From the NCBI RefSeq assembly GCF_026626635.1, contig NZ_JAPNKA010000001.1, forward strand, positions 1,674,001-1,738,000: DNA of 64,000 nt. Reading direction: 5' to 3'. The translations under genes were made by a program, and so were the position numbers. Shown here piece by piece: positions 41,551-52,300 of the stretch (its first letter is position 1; each line of letters begins with the position of its first letter). The notes below the pieces were generated by a model. The model did not search any database and was not told the DNA's origin. It saw nothing but the letters and a program-made list of their open reading frames with translations. The DNA is from Archangium lansingense. Its GTDB lineage: Bacteria; Myxococcota; Myxococcia; Myxococcales; Myxococcaceae.

Positions 41551-42333
41551 GTGTCCCAGCGTCCCGCCGAGTCCGTCGTCACTTCCGCCGAGCCTGGGAT
41601 TGATCGCCTCAGTCCCACGCGCCGGCCGGACGAGCGGCCCGTCATGTACCAGAGCTGGCGCCACCTGCTGTTCCTGCACTGGGCGCTGCCGCCGGAGGTG
41701 ATGGCGCCGCTGCTGCCGCCGGGCCTGACGCTGGACACCTTCGACGGCAAGGCCTGGGTGGGCCTGGTGCCCTTCACCATGTGCGGCGTGCGTCCCCGAG
41801 GCTTGCCCGCGGTGGGCTTCCTGTCGGACTTCCACGAGACCAACGTGCGCACGTACGTGCACTTCCAGGGGAAGGATCCGGGCGTCTGGTTCTTCAGCCT
41901 GGAGGCCGCCAACGCCATCGCGGTGCGGCTCGCGCGGGCGTGGTTCAAGCTGCCCTACCACTACGCAAGCATGGAGCTCACCACTGGAAGCGAGGGGAAG
42001 CCCTACTCCTATCGCTCCGAGCGCCGCTGGCCCGGGCCCACGCCCGCCACGTGCTCCGTGCGTTGCACGCCCCGGGGCTCTGCCGCCCCCGCCACCCCGG
42101 GCACGCTCCAGCACTTCCTCGTCGAGCGCTACTTCCTCTACTCCACCGCCAACGGCTCGCTCTTTCGCGGCCAGGTACACCATTCGCCCTACCAGGTGCG
42201 GGGCGCCGACGTGGAGGGACTGGACGAGTCTCTCCTGGCGGCCGCTGGCATTCCTCGTCCCTCCGAGCCCCCTCTGGCCCTCTTCTCGGAGGGTGTCGAC
42301 GTCGACGTCTTCCGCCTCAGGCGCGTGGCCTAG
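41551..42333 (+). CDS. YqjF-like DUF2071 protein
   Basis: 260 aa; GTG at 41551 after GGAGG. The motif order MYQSWRHLLFLHWALPPEVMAPLLPPGL, WVGLVPFTMCGVRP, FHETNVRTYVHFQGKDPGVWFFSLEA and FLVERYFLYS is that of the DUF2071/YqjF family (acetoacetate decarboxylase-like fold). Function is unknown in this family. It converges with the repeat lipoprotein gene; the two stop codons overlap over 42330-42333. Confidence 0.88.
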   Translation: MSQRPAESVVTSAEPGIDRLSPTRRPDERPVMYQSWRHLLFLHWALPPEVMAPLLPPGLTLDTFDGKAWVGLVPFTMCGVRPRGLPAVGFLSDFHETNVRTYVHFQGKDPGVWFFSLEAANAIAVRLARAWFKLPYHYASMELTTGSEGKPYSYRSERRWPGPTPATCSVRCTPRGSAAPATPGTLQHFLVERYFLYSTANGSLFRGQVHHSPYQVRGADVEGLDESLLAAAGIPRPSEPPLALFSEGVDVDVFRLRRVA

Positions 42334-43262
42334 CAGGAGCCGCAGTCGGCGGCGCAGCTCTTGGCGGTGGTGCCCGTGCCGCAGCTCTCGGTGGCCTGGC
42401 ACACCCCGTCGCCACAGCTATAGAAGTCCGCCGGCCTCATGCGCGTGGTGACGGGCCGGTAGGTGACGCTGTTGTAGGTGCACGAGGTGTAGAAGGTGTT
42501 GGTGGCGTCCAGGGTGCAGTACGTGGAGCAGCTCCCCACATACGTCATGGGCGTGCACTGAGAGGCATTGGGGGAGCCGGCGAGGCCGCACACGCGCGGG
42601 CTGCTCTGGCTGCTCGTCAGGGACAGGCCGTCGTTGCCGCCGAAGACGCCCGTGCTGCCGTCGAAGAGGTTGCCGAAGAAGCAGGCCTCCTTGACGTTGT
42701 AGTCCGTCAGCTCCTGGGTCGTATAGGTGATGGTGTTGCCGGCCCCGTCGAGCCCCAGCAGCGAGATGTTGACGTTGATGCCGAACTTGTTGGCATGCGC
42801 CGCCATGCACGCCGACACCACGTGCAGCTCCGCCGTGGTGGCCGCCAAGCCGCCGGCCCAGCCCGTGGCGAGCCCCAGCACTCCGTTCCACGTATAGGTG
42901 GTGCCCCCGCTCGTGTAGGAGCGCGACTGGCCCGACGGCACCGCGCACGCCACCACGTACTTCATCACCTCGTTGCGCACCGTCGGGTCGGCATTGAACC
43001 AGGTGCTGAAGCTGCTCGACGACAGCCCGGTGGGGCTCAGTCCATTCAGGCTCAGTCCATTCAGGCTCAGTCCATTCAGGCTCAGTCCATTCAGGCTCAG
43101 CCCGTTGCCCACGATGATCTTCTGGGTTGTGCTCCCCCACTCCTCCTGCCCGCCCGTCTCTTCTGGCAGCCCCTCCGCCGGTCCGCAGCCAACAGCGCAG
43201 GCCAGCATCAGTGCCAGAAACTCCCAACCACTGCGCCGAGACTCGAAGGTCTTCAACAGCAT
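42330..43262 (-). CDS. Cys-rich lipoprotein with NGLSL tandem repeats
   Basis: 310 aa from the ATG at 43262 (GGGGG upstream). A lipoprotein signal has lipobox ACAVGC. After a short spacer come four perfect pentapeptide repeats (NGLSL type) encoded by a 15-bp tandem repeat, then a globular part with about ten Cys. The C-terminus, SCGDGVCQATESCGTG, is the Cys-rich repeat module common in myxobacterial surface proteins. It probably faces the cell surface. The substrate or partner is unknown. Confidence 0.8.
   Translation of the reverse strand: MLLKTFESRRSGWEFLALMLACAVGCGPAEGLPEETGGQEEWGSTTQKIIVGNGLSLNGLSLNGLSLNGLSLNGLSPTGLSSSSFSTWFNADPTVRNEVMKYVVACAVPSGQSRSYTSGGTTYTWNGVLGLATGWAGGLAATTAELHVVSACMAAHANKFGINVNISLLGLDGAGNTITYTTQELTDYNVKEACFFGNLFDGSTGVFGGNDGLSLTSSQSSPRVCGLAGSPNASQCTPMTYVGSCSTYCTLDATNTFYTSCTYNSVTYRPVTTRMRPADFYSCGDGVCQATESCGTGTTAKSCAADCGSC
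43036..43095. repeat. 15-bp tandem repeat, four perfect copies
   Basis: The unit CTCAGTCCATTCAGG occurs at 43036, 43051, 43066 and 43081, with a fifth degenerate copy from 43096. It encodes the pentapeptide repeat of the lipoprotein at 42330-43262. Perfect identity between copies suggests recent expansion and possible length variation between strains. Confidence 0.95.
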
Positions 43263-43588
43263 GGTCCACCCCCTGGGAACGGATGACGCGGGATATTTCA
43301 ATCTGCCTGTAACTCCCCCTCGTGGAGCCCCTCGGAATTGCTGCCCGACAACCTGAACTCCACGCCATCAGTGTGATTGCTGCGACCGATGAAAAAAAGG
43401 ATACCCAGGTTAAAACCGTCTAATCGGTCAAAATTGAGACACCTGAGATGTCGGTTCTGGGCAACCAACCCACGTACGACGTCAGCAAGTGAAAGACCTT
43501 TCACGAGCTGTACGTGGAAATGTGAAGACGACGCGAGGCAAGGGAACGCCTCACGTCGTCTGTGATTGAGAGGGGAGGGGAGTGGGGC
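43263..43588. other. Intergenic region with a palindrome
   Basis: 326 bp without a supported gene and of clearly lower GC than its neighbours (43370-43510). It includes GTGAAAGACCTTTCAC (43489-43504), a palindrome with 7-bp arms that could be an operator or a weak terminator. The short open frame at 43377-43565 shows no coding signal. Confidence 0.5.
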
Positions 43589-44983
43589 TCAGCCGGCCAG
43601 CGGCAGAGAGCAAGCGCGCGCGGCCGAGGGGGTGATGCCGAAACCGCTCGCGTCGCGCACCACCCAGCCGGCGATGTCCGCCAGGGGACCGCCGGTGATG
43701 TCGAGGCCCTCGGGGCCGCGTCGTGCATCCACCTGGCCCACGTGGACGCAGGCGTGGACGCTCACGCGCGTGCCGGCCGCGAGCTTCTGGGCGTGCTGGT
43801 GCAGCGCTCGCGCCGTCTCCAACAACTCATGGGCATCCGTGCGAGGCAGCTCCTCCAGCGGATGCACGCCCAGCAGCGCCATGCCCGTCTGCACGGCGAG
43901 GACGAAGCCCGCCGCGCGCAGCTCCTGCTCCAGGCCGTCGAGCACCTCGGAGACAGCGGCATACGCGGCGTCGTCCTCAGCGCCCTCCTCGAGCACCACC
44001 TCGGCGTGCAGGGCGAAGGCGCGCACGCTCTTGCCCGAGGCTGCTACTCGCTCGGCGCCTGCTGGGGCCACCGCGTCGCGCAGCGCAGCGCGGAAGGAAG
44101 CCACGTCCGGGTAGCGCCGGTCCGCCTCCTTCTCCAGGCAGCGCAGCACCACCGCGTCCACCGCGGGCGGTACGGGCACCTCGGTGCTCGGCCTCGGCGC
44201 TGGGGCCTCCAGGTGCATCCGCTCCACCTCCAGCCGATCCTCGGATTGGAAGGGGTAGTGGCCCGTGAGCATCTGGTACAGCAGCACTCCCAGTGCGTAG
44301 ATGTCCGTCGTGGGGCCGATGCTGCCGCTGCGGAACTGCTCGGGCGCCATGGCCTGCGAGGTGCCCAGCCGCTGGCCCGCCACCGTCAGCCCCTCCTGCC
44401 CCGGCTCGGGGTGGATGAACTTGGCGATGCCGAAGTCCAGCAACTTCACTACCGGTGGCTCTCCCTCGGACACCACCGCCACGTTGCTCGCCTTGAGATC
44501 TCGATGCACCACGCCCGCCTGGTGCGCTGCCTCCAGCGCCGCGCACACCGGCTCCAGGTAGGCCAGCGCGCGCTCCGCCGTCAGCCGCCCCCGCTCCTGC
44601 AGGAGCTGGCTGAGTGTCCGGCCCGGCAGCAGCTCCATCACGTAGTACGGGCTGCCGTCCTGCAGCATGCCGAAGTCGTACACATCCACGATGTTCGGGT
44701 GGCGGATCTGATTGACGACCCGGGCCTCGCGCACGAAGCGCTGCAACATCTCTCCCTGGTCCGTCAGGTGCGGATGCAGCACCTTCACCGCGGCTCGCCG
44801 GCCGAGGATGCGATGTTCAGCTTCGTACACCGCGCCGTGGCCCCCCGAGGCGAGGACTGCCTTGAGCATGTACTCACCCGCGAGGGCTCCGGGGGCAAGC
44901 TGCATGCGGGCGGGCTGGTCTCGGGGCGGGGTGCGCTCGCCGCGAGGAGGGAGGATGTGAAAAGTGCTGTCCGTGTCCGCCAT
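43589..44983 (-). CDS. Hanks-type Ser/Thr protein kinase with cyclase-like C-terminal domain
   Basis: 464 aa. The kinase domain (about 35-300) is complete: LASGGHGAVYEAEH (Gly loop), AAVKVL (Lys), VVHRDLKASNVAVV (catalytic loop), LLDFGIAKF (DFG) and MAPEQFRSG. The remaining 150 residues (VRAFALHAEVVLEEGAE..., then VSVHACVHVGQVDARRGPEGLDITGGPLADIAGWV) look like a degenerate adenylate/guanylate cyclase-type domain without the metal-binding Asp pair. No TM helix, so cytoplasmic. It is divergent from the histidine kinase at 45192. Confidence 0.88.
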   Translation of the reverse strand: MADTDSTFHILPPRGERTPPRDQPARMQLAPGALAGEYMLKAVLASGGHGAVYEAEHRILGRRAAVKVLHPHLTDQGEMLQRFVREARVVNQIRHPNIVDVYDFGMLQDGSPYYVMELLPGRTLSQLLQERGRLTAERALAYLEPVCAALEAAHQAGVVHRDLKASNVAVVSEGEPPVVKLLDFGIAKFIHPEPGQEGLTVAGQRLGTSQAMAPEQFRSGSIGPTTDIYALGVLLYQMLTGHYPFQSEDRLEVERMHLEAPAPRPSTEVPVPPAVDAVVLRCLEKEADRRYPDVASFRAALRDAVAPAGAERVAASGKSVRAFALHAEVVLEEGAEDDAAYAAVSEVLDGLEQELRAAGFVLAVQTGMALLGVHPLEELPRTDAHELLETARALHQHAQKLAAGTRVSVHACVHVGQVDARRGPEGLDITGGPLADIAGWVVRDASGFGITPSAARACSLPLAG

Positions 44984-45191
44984 CGTTTCAAGATTACCAC
45001 CGCCGGCTCAGCGCCTCCGCCGGGGGGCCCCCCTCTGTCGAGCGCACGGCACTTGAGTTACCCTCGTGGGGTGTTGTGTCCAGTGGTGGATGGAGGGGCC
45101 CACAGGACGCCGGGAGGGTGAGGTGCTCTGGGCCCCAACTCTGCTGGATACTTCCACGGCTGATTGAACAACTCCTGCCCCCGGGAAGAGC

Positions 45192-47507
45192 ATGGCCATG
45201 AAGATGGTGGACGATCTCACGATGTGTGGAGGGCCCGCGAAGCCGCTCCAGTCCTCGGAGAGCGCGTGCCTCATCCTCACGAGCACGACGACGCCGGCGG
45301 CGATCGGAAAGGTGTTCCGCATCGAGTCCGCGGAGCACGTGCTTGGACGGGGAGCGGACGCGGGCTTTCAGATCAACGACCACGGGGTGTCGCGCCGGCA
45401 TGCGCGCATCACCCGGGCGCCCGAGGGCAGCTTTCACCTGTCGGACCTGGGCTCGACCAACGGCACCTACCTCAATGGTGTGCGCATCGCGTCCGCCGAG
45501 CTGCACGAGGGGGACCGGGTCCAGATTGGAACGGTGACGGTGCTGCGCTTCTCCATGCGCGAGCTGGTGGAGCAGGGAGAGGAGCAGCTTCGCCAGGCGT
45601 TGAGCGCGGCGCGTGTAGGCATCTGGGATTGGAACGCCGTCACCGGCGCGGTGACGTGGTCCGAGCAGGTGGACAGGTTGCTGAGCCTACCGGTGGGCTC
45701 GCTGTCGGGGCGCCCCACGGATTTGTCCGAGGTGGTGCACCCGGGAGACCTGCAGCGTGTGCGCGAGGCGCTGGCCACGGCGCTCGCCCAGCGCGCGCAC
45801 CTGGATGTGGAGTACCGCATCGAGATGACGGGCGCGCGCGGCCGGTGGCTGTCCTGCAAGGGGGACGTGCTGTGCGATGAGACGGGCACCCCGGTGCGGA
45901 TTACCGGCACGGTGATGGACATCACCGAGCGCAAGGTGGCCGAGCAGGAGCTGCGCCGCCAGGCGCTCATCTTCGAGAGCCTGTGTGAGGGCGTCGTCGT
46001 CACGGACCGGACCGGGCGGATCATCGACTGGAACGCGAGCGCGGAGAAGATGTTCGGCCGGGGCAAGGCCGAGGCGCTCGGACAGACGCTCTTCTCGCTG
46101 CTGCACCCGGGTGCGGAGGACAAGCGCACGGGGGAAGTGCTCGCGGCGCTGGAGCGCGACGGCCGGTGGACGGGCGAGATGGACTTCAAGCGGGCCGACG
46201 GCACGCAGAGCTACTGCGAGTCCGTGGTGGCGCCGCTGCGCGACGCGGAGGGCCGGACCATCGCCCACATCATGGTCCACCGCGACACCACCGAGCGCCG
46301 TCTGCTCCAGTCGCGGTTGCAGATGGCGGACCGGCTGGCCTCGGTGGGTACGCTGGGGGCGGGCGTGGCGCATGAAATCAACAACCCGCTGGCCTACATG
46401 CTCGTCAACCTGCACCTCATCTCCGAGGGATTGGACCGACTGAGGAGCTCGTCGGTGGCGGAGACGGTGGATCCGCTGCACCAGGTCATCCGCGAGACGG
46501 TGGAGGGCGCCGAGCGCATCGCCTCCATCGTGCGCGACTTGAAGACGTTTGCCCGCGGTCAGCAGGAGGACAGGCTGGGGCCGGTGGAGGTGAGCAAGGC
46601 GGTGGAGCTGGCGTGCAAGATGGCGGACAACGTCATCAAGCACCGGGCGCGGCTGGTGACGCAGTTCGAGCCGGTGCCCTCGGTGCAGGGCAACGAGTCG
46701 CGGCTGTGCCAGGTGTTCCTCAACCTGCTGCTCAACGCGGCGCACGCCATTCCCGAGGGGGATGCGAAGGACCACGAGATTCGTGTCGTCATCCGCGAGA
46801 GCGGCACGGGCGATGTGGTGGTGGAGGTGCGCGACACGGGCGTGGGCATGTCGACGGAGGTGCAGGCGCGCATCTTCGATCCTTTCTTCACCACCAAGCC
46901 GGTGGGTGAGGGCACGGGGCTGGGCCTGTCCATCTGCCACGGCATCATCGACTCCATGGGCGGCCGCATCACCGTGGAGAGTCAGCCGGGCAAGGGGAGC
47001 TCCTTCCGCGTGAGCCTGGGCGTGGCCGGTTCGCAGGTGGAGGTGCGGGCCGAGCCCGCGCCGGTGCCCACCGCGGGTCGGGCGCGCATCCTGGTGGTGG
47101 ACGACGAGCCCTACGTGACTCGGGCGCTCCAGCGCTCGCTGTCGCCGGACCATGAGGTGGCCACCGTGAATGGCGCCCGGGCCGCGCTCAAGTTGATGGA
47201 TCAGGGCAACCGCTTCGACCTCATCCTCTGTGACGTGATGATGCCGGGGATGACAGGCATGGACCTGTACGCCGAGCTGAACCGCACCGCGCCGGACCAG
47301 GCCCAGCGCGTGGTCTTCATGACGGGTGGAGCCTTCACCCCGCGGGCGCTGAGCTTCCTGCAGGAGGTGGCCAACCCGAAGCTCAGCAAGCCGTTGGATT
47401 TGCGTCAGCTCCGGGCCCTGGTGAGCCGCTCCGCCCAGTCGCCTGCGTCCGCCGCGGCGCCGTCCGCGCCCCAACTGGTGGCCGTGGCTCAGGGAGGCGC
47501 GAGATGA
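45192..47507 (+). CDS. Hybrid histidine kinase: FHA-PAS-PAS-HisKA-HATPase-REC
   Basis: 771 aa. Order: FHA domain (about 40-115; VLGRGADAGFQINDHGVSRR, LSDLGSTNGTYLNG), two PAS/PAC units (about 130-255 and 260-380), HisKA with the phosphorylated His in GAGVAHEINNPLAYM (near 396), HATPase (VFLNLLLNAAHAIPEG; VRDTGVGMS; GTGLGLSICHGIIDSMGG), and a C-terminal receiver with DLILCDVMMPG. No TM helices. The FHA input suggests that it reads phosphothreonine on a partner, possibly the product of the divergent kinase gene at 43589. The ATGA overlap at 47504 couples it to the OPT transporter. Confidence 0.92.
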   Translation: MAMKMVDDLTMCGGPAKPLQSSESACLILTSTTTPAAIGKVFRIESAEHVLGRGADAGFQINDHGVSRRHARITRAPEGSFHLSDLGSTNGTYLNGVRIASAELHEGDRVQIGTVTVLRFSMRELVEQGEEQLRQALSAARVGIWDWNAVTGAVTWSEQVDRLLSLPVGSLSGRPTDLSEVVHPGDLQRVREALATALAQRAHLDVEYRIEMTGARGRWLSCKGDVLCDETGTPVRITGTVMDITERKVAEQELRRQALIFESLCEGVVVTDRTGRIIDWNASAEKMFGRGKAEALGQTLFSLLHPGAEDKRTGEVLAALERDGRWTGEMDFKRADGTQSYCESVVAPLRDAEGRTIAHIMVHRDTTERRLLQSRLQMADRLASVGTLGAGVAHEINNPLAYMLVNLHLISEGLDRLRSSSVAETVDPLHQVIRETVEGAERIASIVRDLKTFARGQQEDRLGPVEVSKAVELACKMADNVIKHRARLVTQFEPVPSVQGNESRLCQVFLNLLLNAAHAIPEGDAKDHEIRVVIRESGTGDVVVEVRDTGVGMSTEVQARIFDPFFTTKPVGEGTGLGLSICHGIIDSMGGRITVESQPGKGSSFRVSLGVAGSQVEVRAEPAPVPTAGRARILVVDDEPYVTRALQRSLSPDHEVATVNGARAALKLMDQGNRFDLILCDVMMPGMTGMDLYAELNRTAPDQAQRVVFMTGGAFTPRALSFLQEVANPKLSKPLDLRQLRALVSRSAQSPASAAAPSAPQLVAVAQGGAR

Positions 47508-49324
47508 GTGAGCGGCCGTCCGGGCGTGCTGCGGCCACCCCCGTGCTCGTCCCGGACGAGTCCGCGTCTCCCGCGCTCCACCCGGTTCCCGCGGCGTCAC
47601 TCCCGGCGCCACCTTCGCCCGAGCTGACGGTGCGTGCGCTGGTGGCCGGAGGGCTCATCGGCTCGGTGGTGGCTGTCACCAACGTCTACACGGGGCTGAA
47701 GACGGGCTTCTGGGAGTCCGGGTGCGTGCTGTCCGCGCTGTTGGCCTTCGGTGGCCTATCGGCGGTGGCCCGGCGGAGCACTCCGCTCTCTCCGCTGGAG
47801 ACGAACCTCTCCCAGACGGCCGCTGTCTCCGTAGGTGCGTTGCCCGCCAGTGCGGGGTTGCTAGGTGCGGTGCCCGCGCTCGCCATGCTGGGAACGCAGC
47901 CGCCTGGCTGGGCGGTGGCGCTGTGGGGCGTGGGGCTGGGGACGCTGGGGGTGCTGTTCGCTTTTGCGCTGCGGCGTCGCCTGCTCGAGGACGAGGCCCT
48001 GCCTTTTCCCACCGGTGCCGCCACCGCGGAGCTCATCTCCACGTTGCACTCCACCGGCTCGGCCTACGCGGCGCGGGCCCGGGGCTTGTGGGTGAGTGGC
48101 CTTGCCTCCATGGGGCTCACCTGGTTGAGGGACGCGCGGGGCCTGGTGCCTCCGGCGTCGCTGTTGCCCGGGACGTTGAAGGTGGGTGGGTTGGGCGCTG
48201 ACAGCTTGTTGGTGGGCATCGGCTGGAATCCGATGCTGCTGGGCATCGGCGTGCTGGTGGGCCCCCAGGTGGGGCTGAGCATCCTGCTGGGCGCGGCAGT
48301 AGCGTGGGGCGGATTGGCCCCCTGGCTGGTGCGCGAGGGGCTGGTGAAGGAGGCGGGTTACCTGACGTTCTCCGGGTGGCTTCTCTGGCCTGGCGTGGGG
48401 TTGATGGTGGGCGCCGCGGCCGCGTCGCTGGTGTCCCAGGTGCGCGCTCTTCCGTCCGTGGTGAGGGACCTGCGCGGGCTCGGGCGGCAAGGCGCGGGTT
48501 GGGAGGCCACGGCTGGTCAGTGGGTGTCCAGGGCGGTGCTCCCGGCCATCCTGCTCACTGGGGTGATGGCGTGGTTCGCCTTCCAGCTCAGCCCGCTGTA
48601 CTTCCTGCTGGCGCTGCTGCTGACCTTCCCGCTCAGCGCGGTGTGTGCCCGCGCCACGGGCCAGACGGACATCGCGCCCATGAGTCCTGTGGGACAGCTC
48701 GCGCAGGTGGGCTTCGGCATGGTGGTGCCGGGGCAGCCCAGCCTCAATGTCGCGGCCGGCGCGGTGGTGTCGGGCGCCGCGTCGCATACCAGCGCCAGTC
48801 TGTGGTCGCTCCAGTCCGGGCGGCTGTTGGGCGCCAGCGCCTCGCGCCAGCTCCTCGTCCAGCTCCCGGGGGTGCTGCTGGGCGCCGCCGTGGCCATCCC
48901 CGCCTATTCCCTGCTGGTGTCCGCTCACGGCCTGGGCTCGGAGGCGCTTCCCGTGCCCACGGGGCAGCAGTTCAAGACGGTGGCGGAGTTCACCTCGCGG
49001 GGGCTGGCTGGAATGCCGCCCTCGTCCACGTTGGCCACGGGCCTCGCCTTCCTCGCGGGCGTGCTGCTGTCGGTGGGCGCGCGCGGGCGGCTGGCGCGGT
49101 TGCTGCCCTCGGCGGCGGCCATGGGCATCGGCTTCGTCGTGCCGCCCTACTACGCGGTGACGCTGTGCCTGGGGGCGCTGCTGGCCGCCATCGTGGGCCG
49201 TCTCCGCCCCTCCGCCACGCAGACGGTGCAGTCGGCGGGGGCTGGCGCCATCATCGGCGAGTCCCTCCTGGGTGTCTTCATCGCGGCGCTGCTCGGCCTG
49301 GGCCTGCTCCAGTCCTCGGGGTGA
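47504..49324 (+). CDS. OPT-family oligopeptide/metal-chelate transporter
   Basis: 606 aa with about 14-16 TM helices. VTNVYTGLKTGFWESGCVLSALLAF near 63-87, the ETNLSQTAAVSVG block near 104-116, LPFPTGAATAELISTLHSTG near 164-183 and SGWLLWPGVGLMVGAA are typical OPT family features. It overlaps the histidine kinase gene by 4 bases, so the kinase may regulate or sense its substrate. The N-terminal 40 residues are Pro/Ala-rich. Confidence 0.86.
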   Translation: MSERPSGRAAATPVLVPDESASPALHPVPAASLPAPPSPELTVRALVAGGLIGSVVAVTNVYTGLKTGFWESGCVLSALLAFGGLSAVARRSTPLSPLETNLSQTAAVSVGALPASAGLLGAVPALAMLGTQPPGWAVALWGVGLGTLGVLFAFALRRRLLEDEALPFPTGAATAELISTLHSTGSAYAARARGLWVSGLASMGLTWLRDARGLVPPASLLPGTLKVGGLGADSLLVGIGWNPMLLGIGVLVGPQVGLSILLGAAVAWGGLAPWLVREGLVKEAGYLTFSGWLLWPGVGLMVGAAAASLVSQVRALPSVVRDLRGLGRQGAGWEATAGQWVSRAVLPAILLTGVMAWFAFQLSPLYFLLALLLTFPLSAVCARATGQTDIAPMSPVGQLAQVGFGMVVPGQPSLNVAAGAVVSGAASHTSASLWSLQSGRLLGASASRQLLVQLPGVLLGAAVAIPAYSLLVSAHGLGSEALPVPTGQQFKTVAEFTSRGLAGMPPSSTLATGLAFLAGVLLSVGARGRLARLLPSAAAMGIGFVVPPYYAVTLCLGALLAAIVGRLRPSATQTVQSAGAGAIIGESLLGVFIAALLGLGLLQSSG

Positions 49325-49330
49325 AGCGCC

Positions 49331-52300
49331 TCACTCCGGGGGGAGCTCGAGCGCGCTCCGCAGGCTGCGCTTGAGCCGGTCCCTCATGACGTTGGGAATC
49401 TTCTCGGCCCGGCGCAGCGCTTCCTCCAGGCAGCGGATGGCCGCCGCCCGCTTGCCCCGCCTCATCAAGGACAGCCCCATCAGCTCCAGCACCTCCAGCG
49501 GCTCCTGCTCCACCGAGTACTCGTTGGAGCGCTCCAGCAGTGCCTTCCACTCCTCGGGCGTGGCGTTGCGCGTGGCCAGCTCCACCGCGTCGAACATGAC
49601 GGCCTCCGAGGGGCTGAACTCCGCCCCGCTCTGTTTGAGCGTCTGGCGGATGTCCTCGAGCAGCGCACGGGCCTTCTCCTCCTGCCCGGTGTAGGCCAGC
49701 GCCCGGGCTTGCAGCAGCAGCGCCCAGGGCCGCGGCGCCATCTCCGGGTGGTGGCGCTCCAGCGCCATGGCGCGGGCGATGTGCGGGGCCGCCGCCTCCG
49801 CGTCCCCCGCCTGGTAGAGCAGCTCGCCCATGTTGTGCGCGGCGAAGTACTCCCAGCCCACCATGCCCAGCTCGCGCCCCAGGTGCAGGAAGCGCTCCTG
49901 GTCCTGCATCGCCCCCTGGAAGTCGTTGCGCGCCACCCACAGGTTGCGCCGGTTGTTGATGGCGCTGCCCAGGTGCAGCCGGTCCCCGCGCTCGCTGCAC
50001 TCGGCGATGACTTCCTCGAAGATGCGCTCGGCCTCGTCGATGTGGCCGATGTTGGGGAGGATGACGCCCAGCAGCAGCTGCGCCACCACCAGCGACTCGT
50101 AGCCGGCATCCCCCAGCTTCCGGGCCCGCTCGGCCGCCTCCCGCAGCGGCTCGCAGCACTCCTCCCACTGGTGGTTGCGGAACTGCGCGCGCCCCAGGCC
50201 CAGCAGCAGCCGCACCTGCAGCAGCGGGGAGCTGAGGTTGCCAGCGAACGCCAGCTCCTGGGCCGCGTACACCAGCTTCTCGGAGCTCGCGTAGTCGTTG
50301 ATCCAGTCGTAGGCCATGGCCTCGTCCAGGAGCAGGTCTACCTCGTCCGTTACCGCCTCCAGTTGCCGGGCCAGCTCGCGCGCCGCGGCGAAGTCCGCCA
50401 GTGAGTCCTCGTAGCGCCCCACGCGGTAGCGCATGAGGCCCCGTCCCCGGAGCACCGTGAGGCGACGGCGCCGATCGTCGGCCTCCAGCAGCTCGAGCGC
50501 GCGCGTATAGGTGGACTCGGCCTCGATATAGGCGTGCCGTCCTCGCGCGGACTCGGCCAGGTCGATGTAGAGGGCGGCGGCCTCGTCGCGCAGGCCGGCG
50601 GCGGCGGCGTGCAGGGCCAGGCGAGGCAGGCGCTGACGCTCGGCGGCTCCCGCCTTGCTCTGGTAGTAGCGGAACGCGGCGCGGTGGATGCGCACCCGGT
50701 CCGCCTCGGGCAGCGAGCGCTCCACCGTGGCGCGCAGCAACTCGTTGCGGAAGCTGAGGCCCTCCTGGCGGTGGCTCACCAGCAGGCCCAAATCCAATAG
50801 CCGGCGCGTGGCGTGGCGCGGGTCCAGGGGGAAGTCCGCCGCGCCCCCGTCCTCCTCCAGCGAGTGCACCACGCCCTCGGCCTCGGCGGCGGTGAAGTCC
50901 GGGCCGAGCAGCGCGCACAGCCGAGCGTGCGCCGCCAGCTCCACCGGCAGCGCGCCCAGCTCGCGGTCCGCCAGCCAGTCCACCAGCCGCAGCTCCGGCA
51001 TCCGGTCCAGCTCGTCCGTGGCCAGGTACCAGCTGCCACCACTCGCGCGCTGGCGCACCAGCCCCTGGCGCTTGAGGCCGCGCACCAGCTCCACCAGGAA
51101 GAGGGGGACGCGCTGGGCGCGCTCGGCGAGGTACTCGAGCGCGGCGGCGGGGATGTTCTCCGCGGGGCGCAGCAGGGTGCGGCACAGCTCCACCGCGCTG
51201 GGTGGAGACAGGGGGCCGAGCGGCAGCACGTGGCGGCGTGCGGCGCGCGTACCCCAGGAGGGACGCAGGCGCTCGAAGCCAGGGCGCGCCAGCACGCACA
51301 CCCAGAGGGGGAGGCGGGACTCGGCGAGCGCGGCGTACTCCAGCGCGTCCAGGGCCGTCTCCTCGGCATGTTGCGCGTCGTCGAGCAGCAGGCACAGGGG
51401 CCGGCGGCGGGCGCGCGCGGCCAGCAGCTCACCGGCGGCGCGCATGGCCAGCGAGCGTAGTGCGCCAGGGGCCGCGGCCCAGCTCTGCAGTCCGGCGGCG
51501 CCCGGAGCCAGCCACCCCAGGGTGGAGGCCACTCCGGGCCATAGCTCGGTGGCGAGCTGCGGCCCCAGCAGCTCGAAGCAGGTGGCGCGGCCCTCGTGGT
51601 CGGAGCCCGTCAGCTCGGTGTCGCCGCGGAAGTCGTACAGCGCGCCGCGCAGCAGCATGCGCAGGGTGCCTTCGGGGTCGCCCTGCACCGGCTCGCGGGC
51701 GCGCCAGGTCACCACCCGCGCGTTGGGCAGGCCCACCTGGAGCCGCTGGACGAGCGCGGCGCTCAAGTGGGTCTTCCCGTGGCCTCGGTCCCCCAGCACG
51801 GTGACGAGCGTGGGCGCGCCCTCCACCAGCGCCTGGCCCGCGCTCTCCATCAACTCGGCCAGCTCGCTGCCGCGGCCCACCAACACGCCGCTGCCATGTT
51901 GGAGGATGGTGACGTCCTCGCGCCCCAGGCTCGCCGAGGCGCGCCGGAAGACGCCCTCGCGGCCCGTCACTGGCTCGCACGGTAGGTCCGGCAGGGCCTC
52001 GGTCGCCGCGGTGGTCAGCAGCAGGGTGGAGGGGTCGTCGTCGGTGGGGTAGCGGTCCTTGCGCGAGAAGATGGGGCCGAGGTAGCGCGCGGGGCCCCCG
52101 GGGCGGCGCTGCACCGTCACCGTGGCCACGTCCACCAGCGCGGCGGACGCCAGGTTCTGCGCGGCGAGGCCCTCGGCGGCCTGCCGGGCGCGCTGCACGG
52201 GGTTCTCTCCCGCGTCCGGATCGAAGACGCCAGCGAAGCGGGTGCCCTCATGAGAGGCCATCTGCCCGCTGAAGCTGGCGAGCGCCTTCTGCACGGTGAC

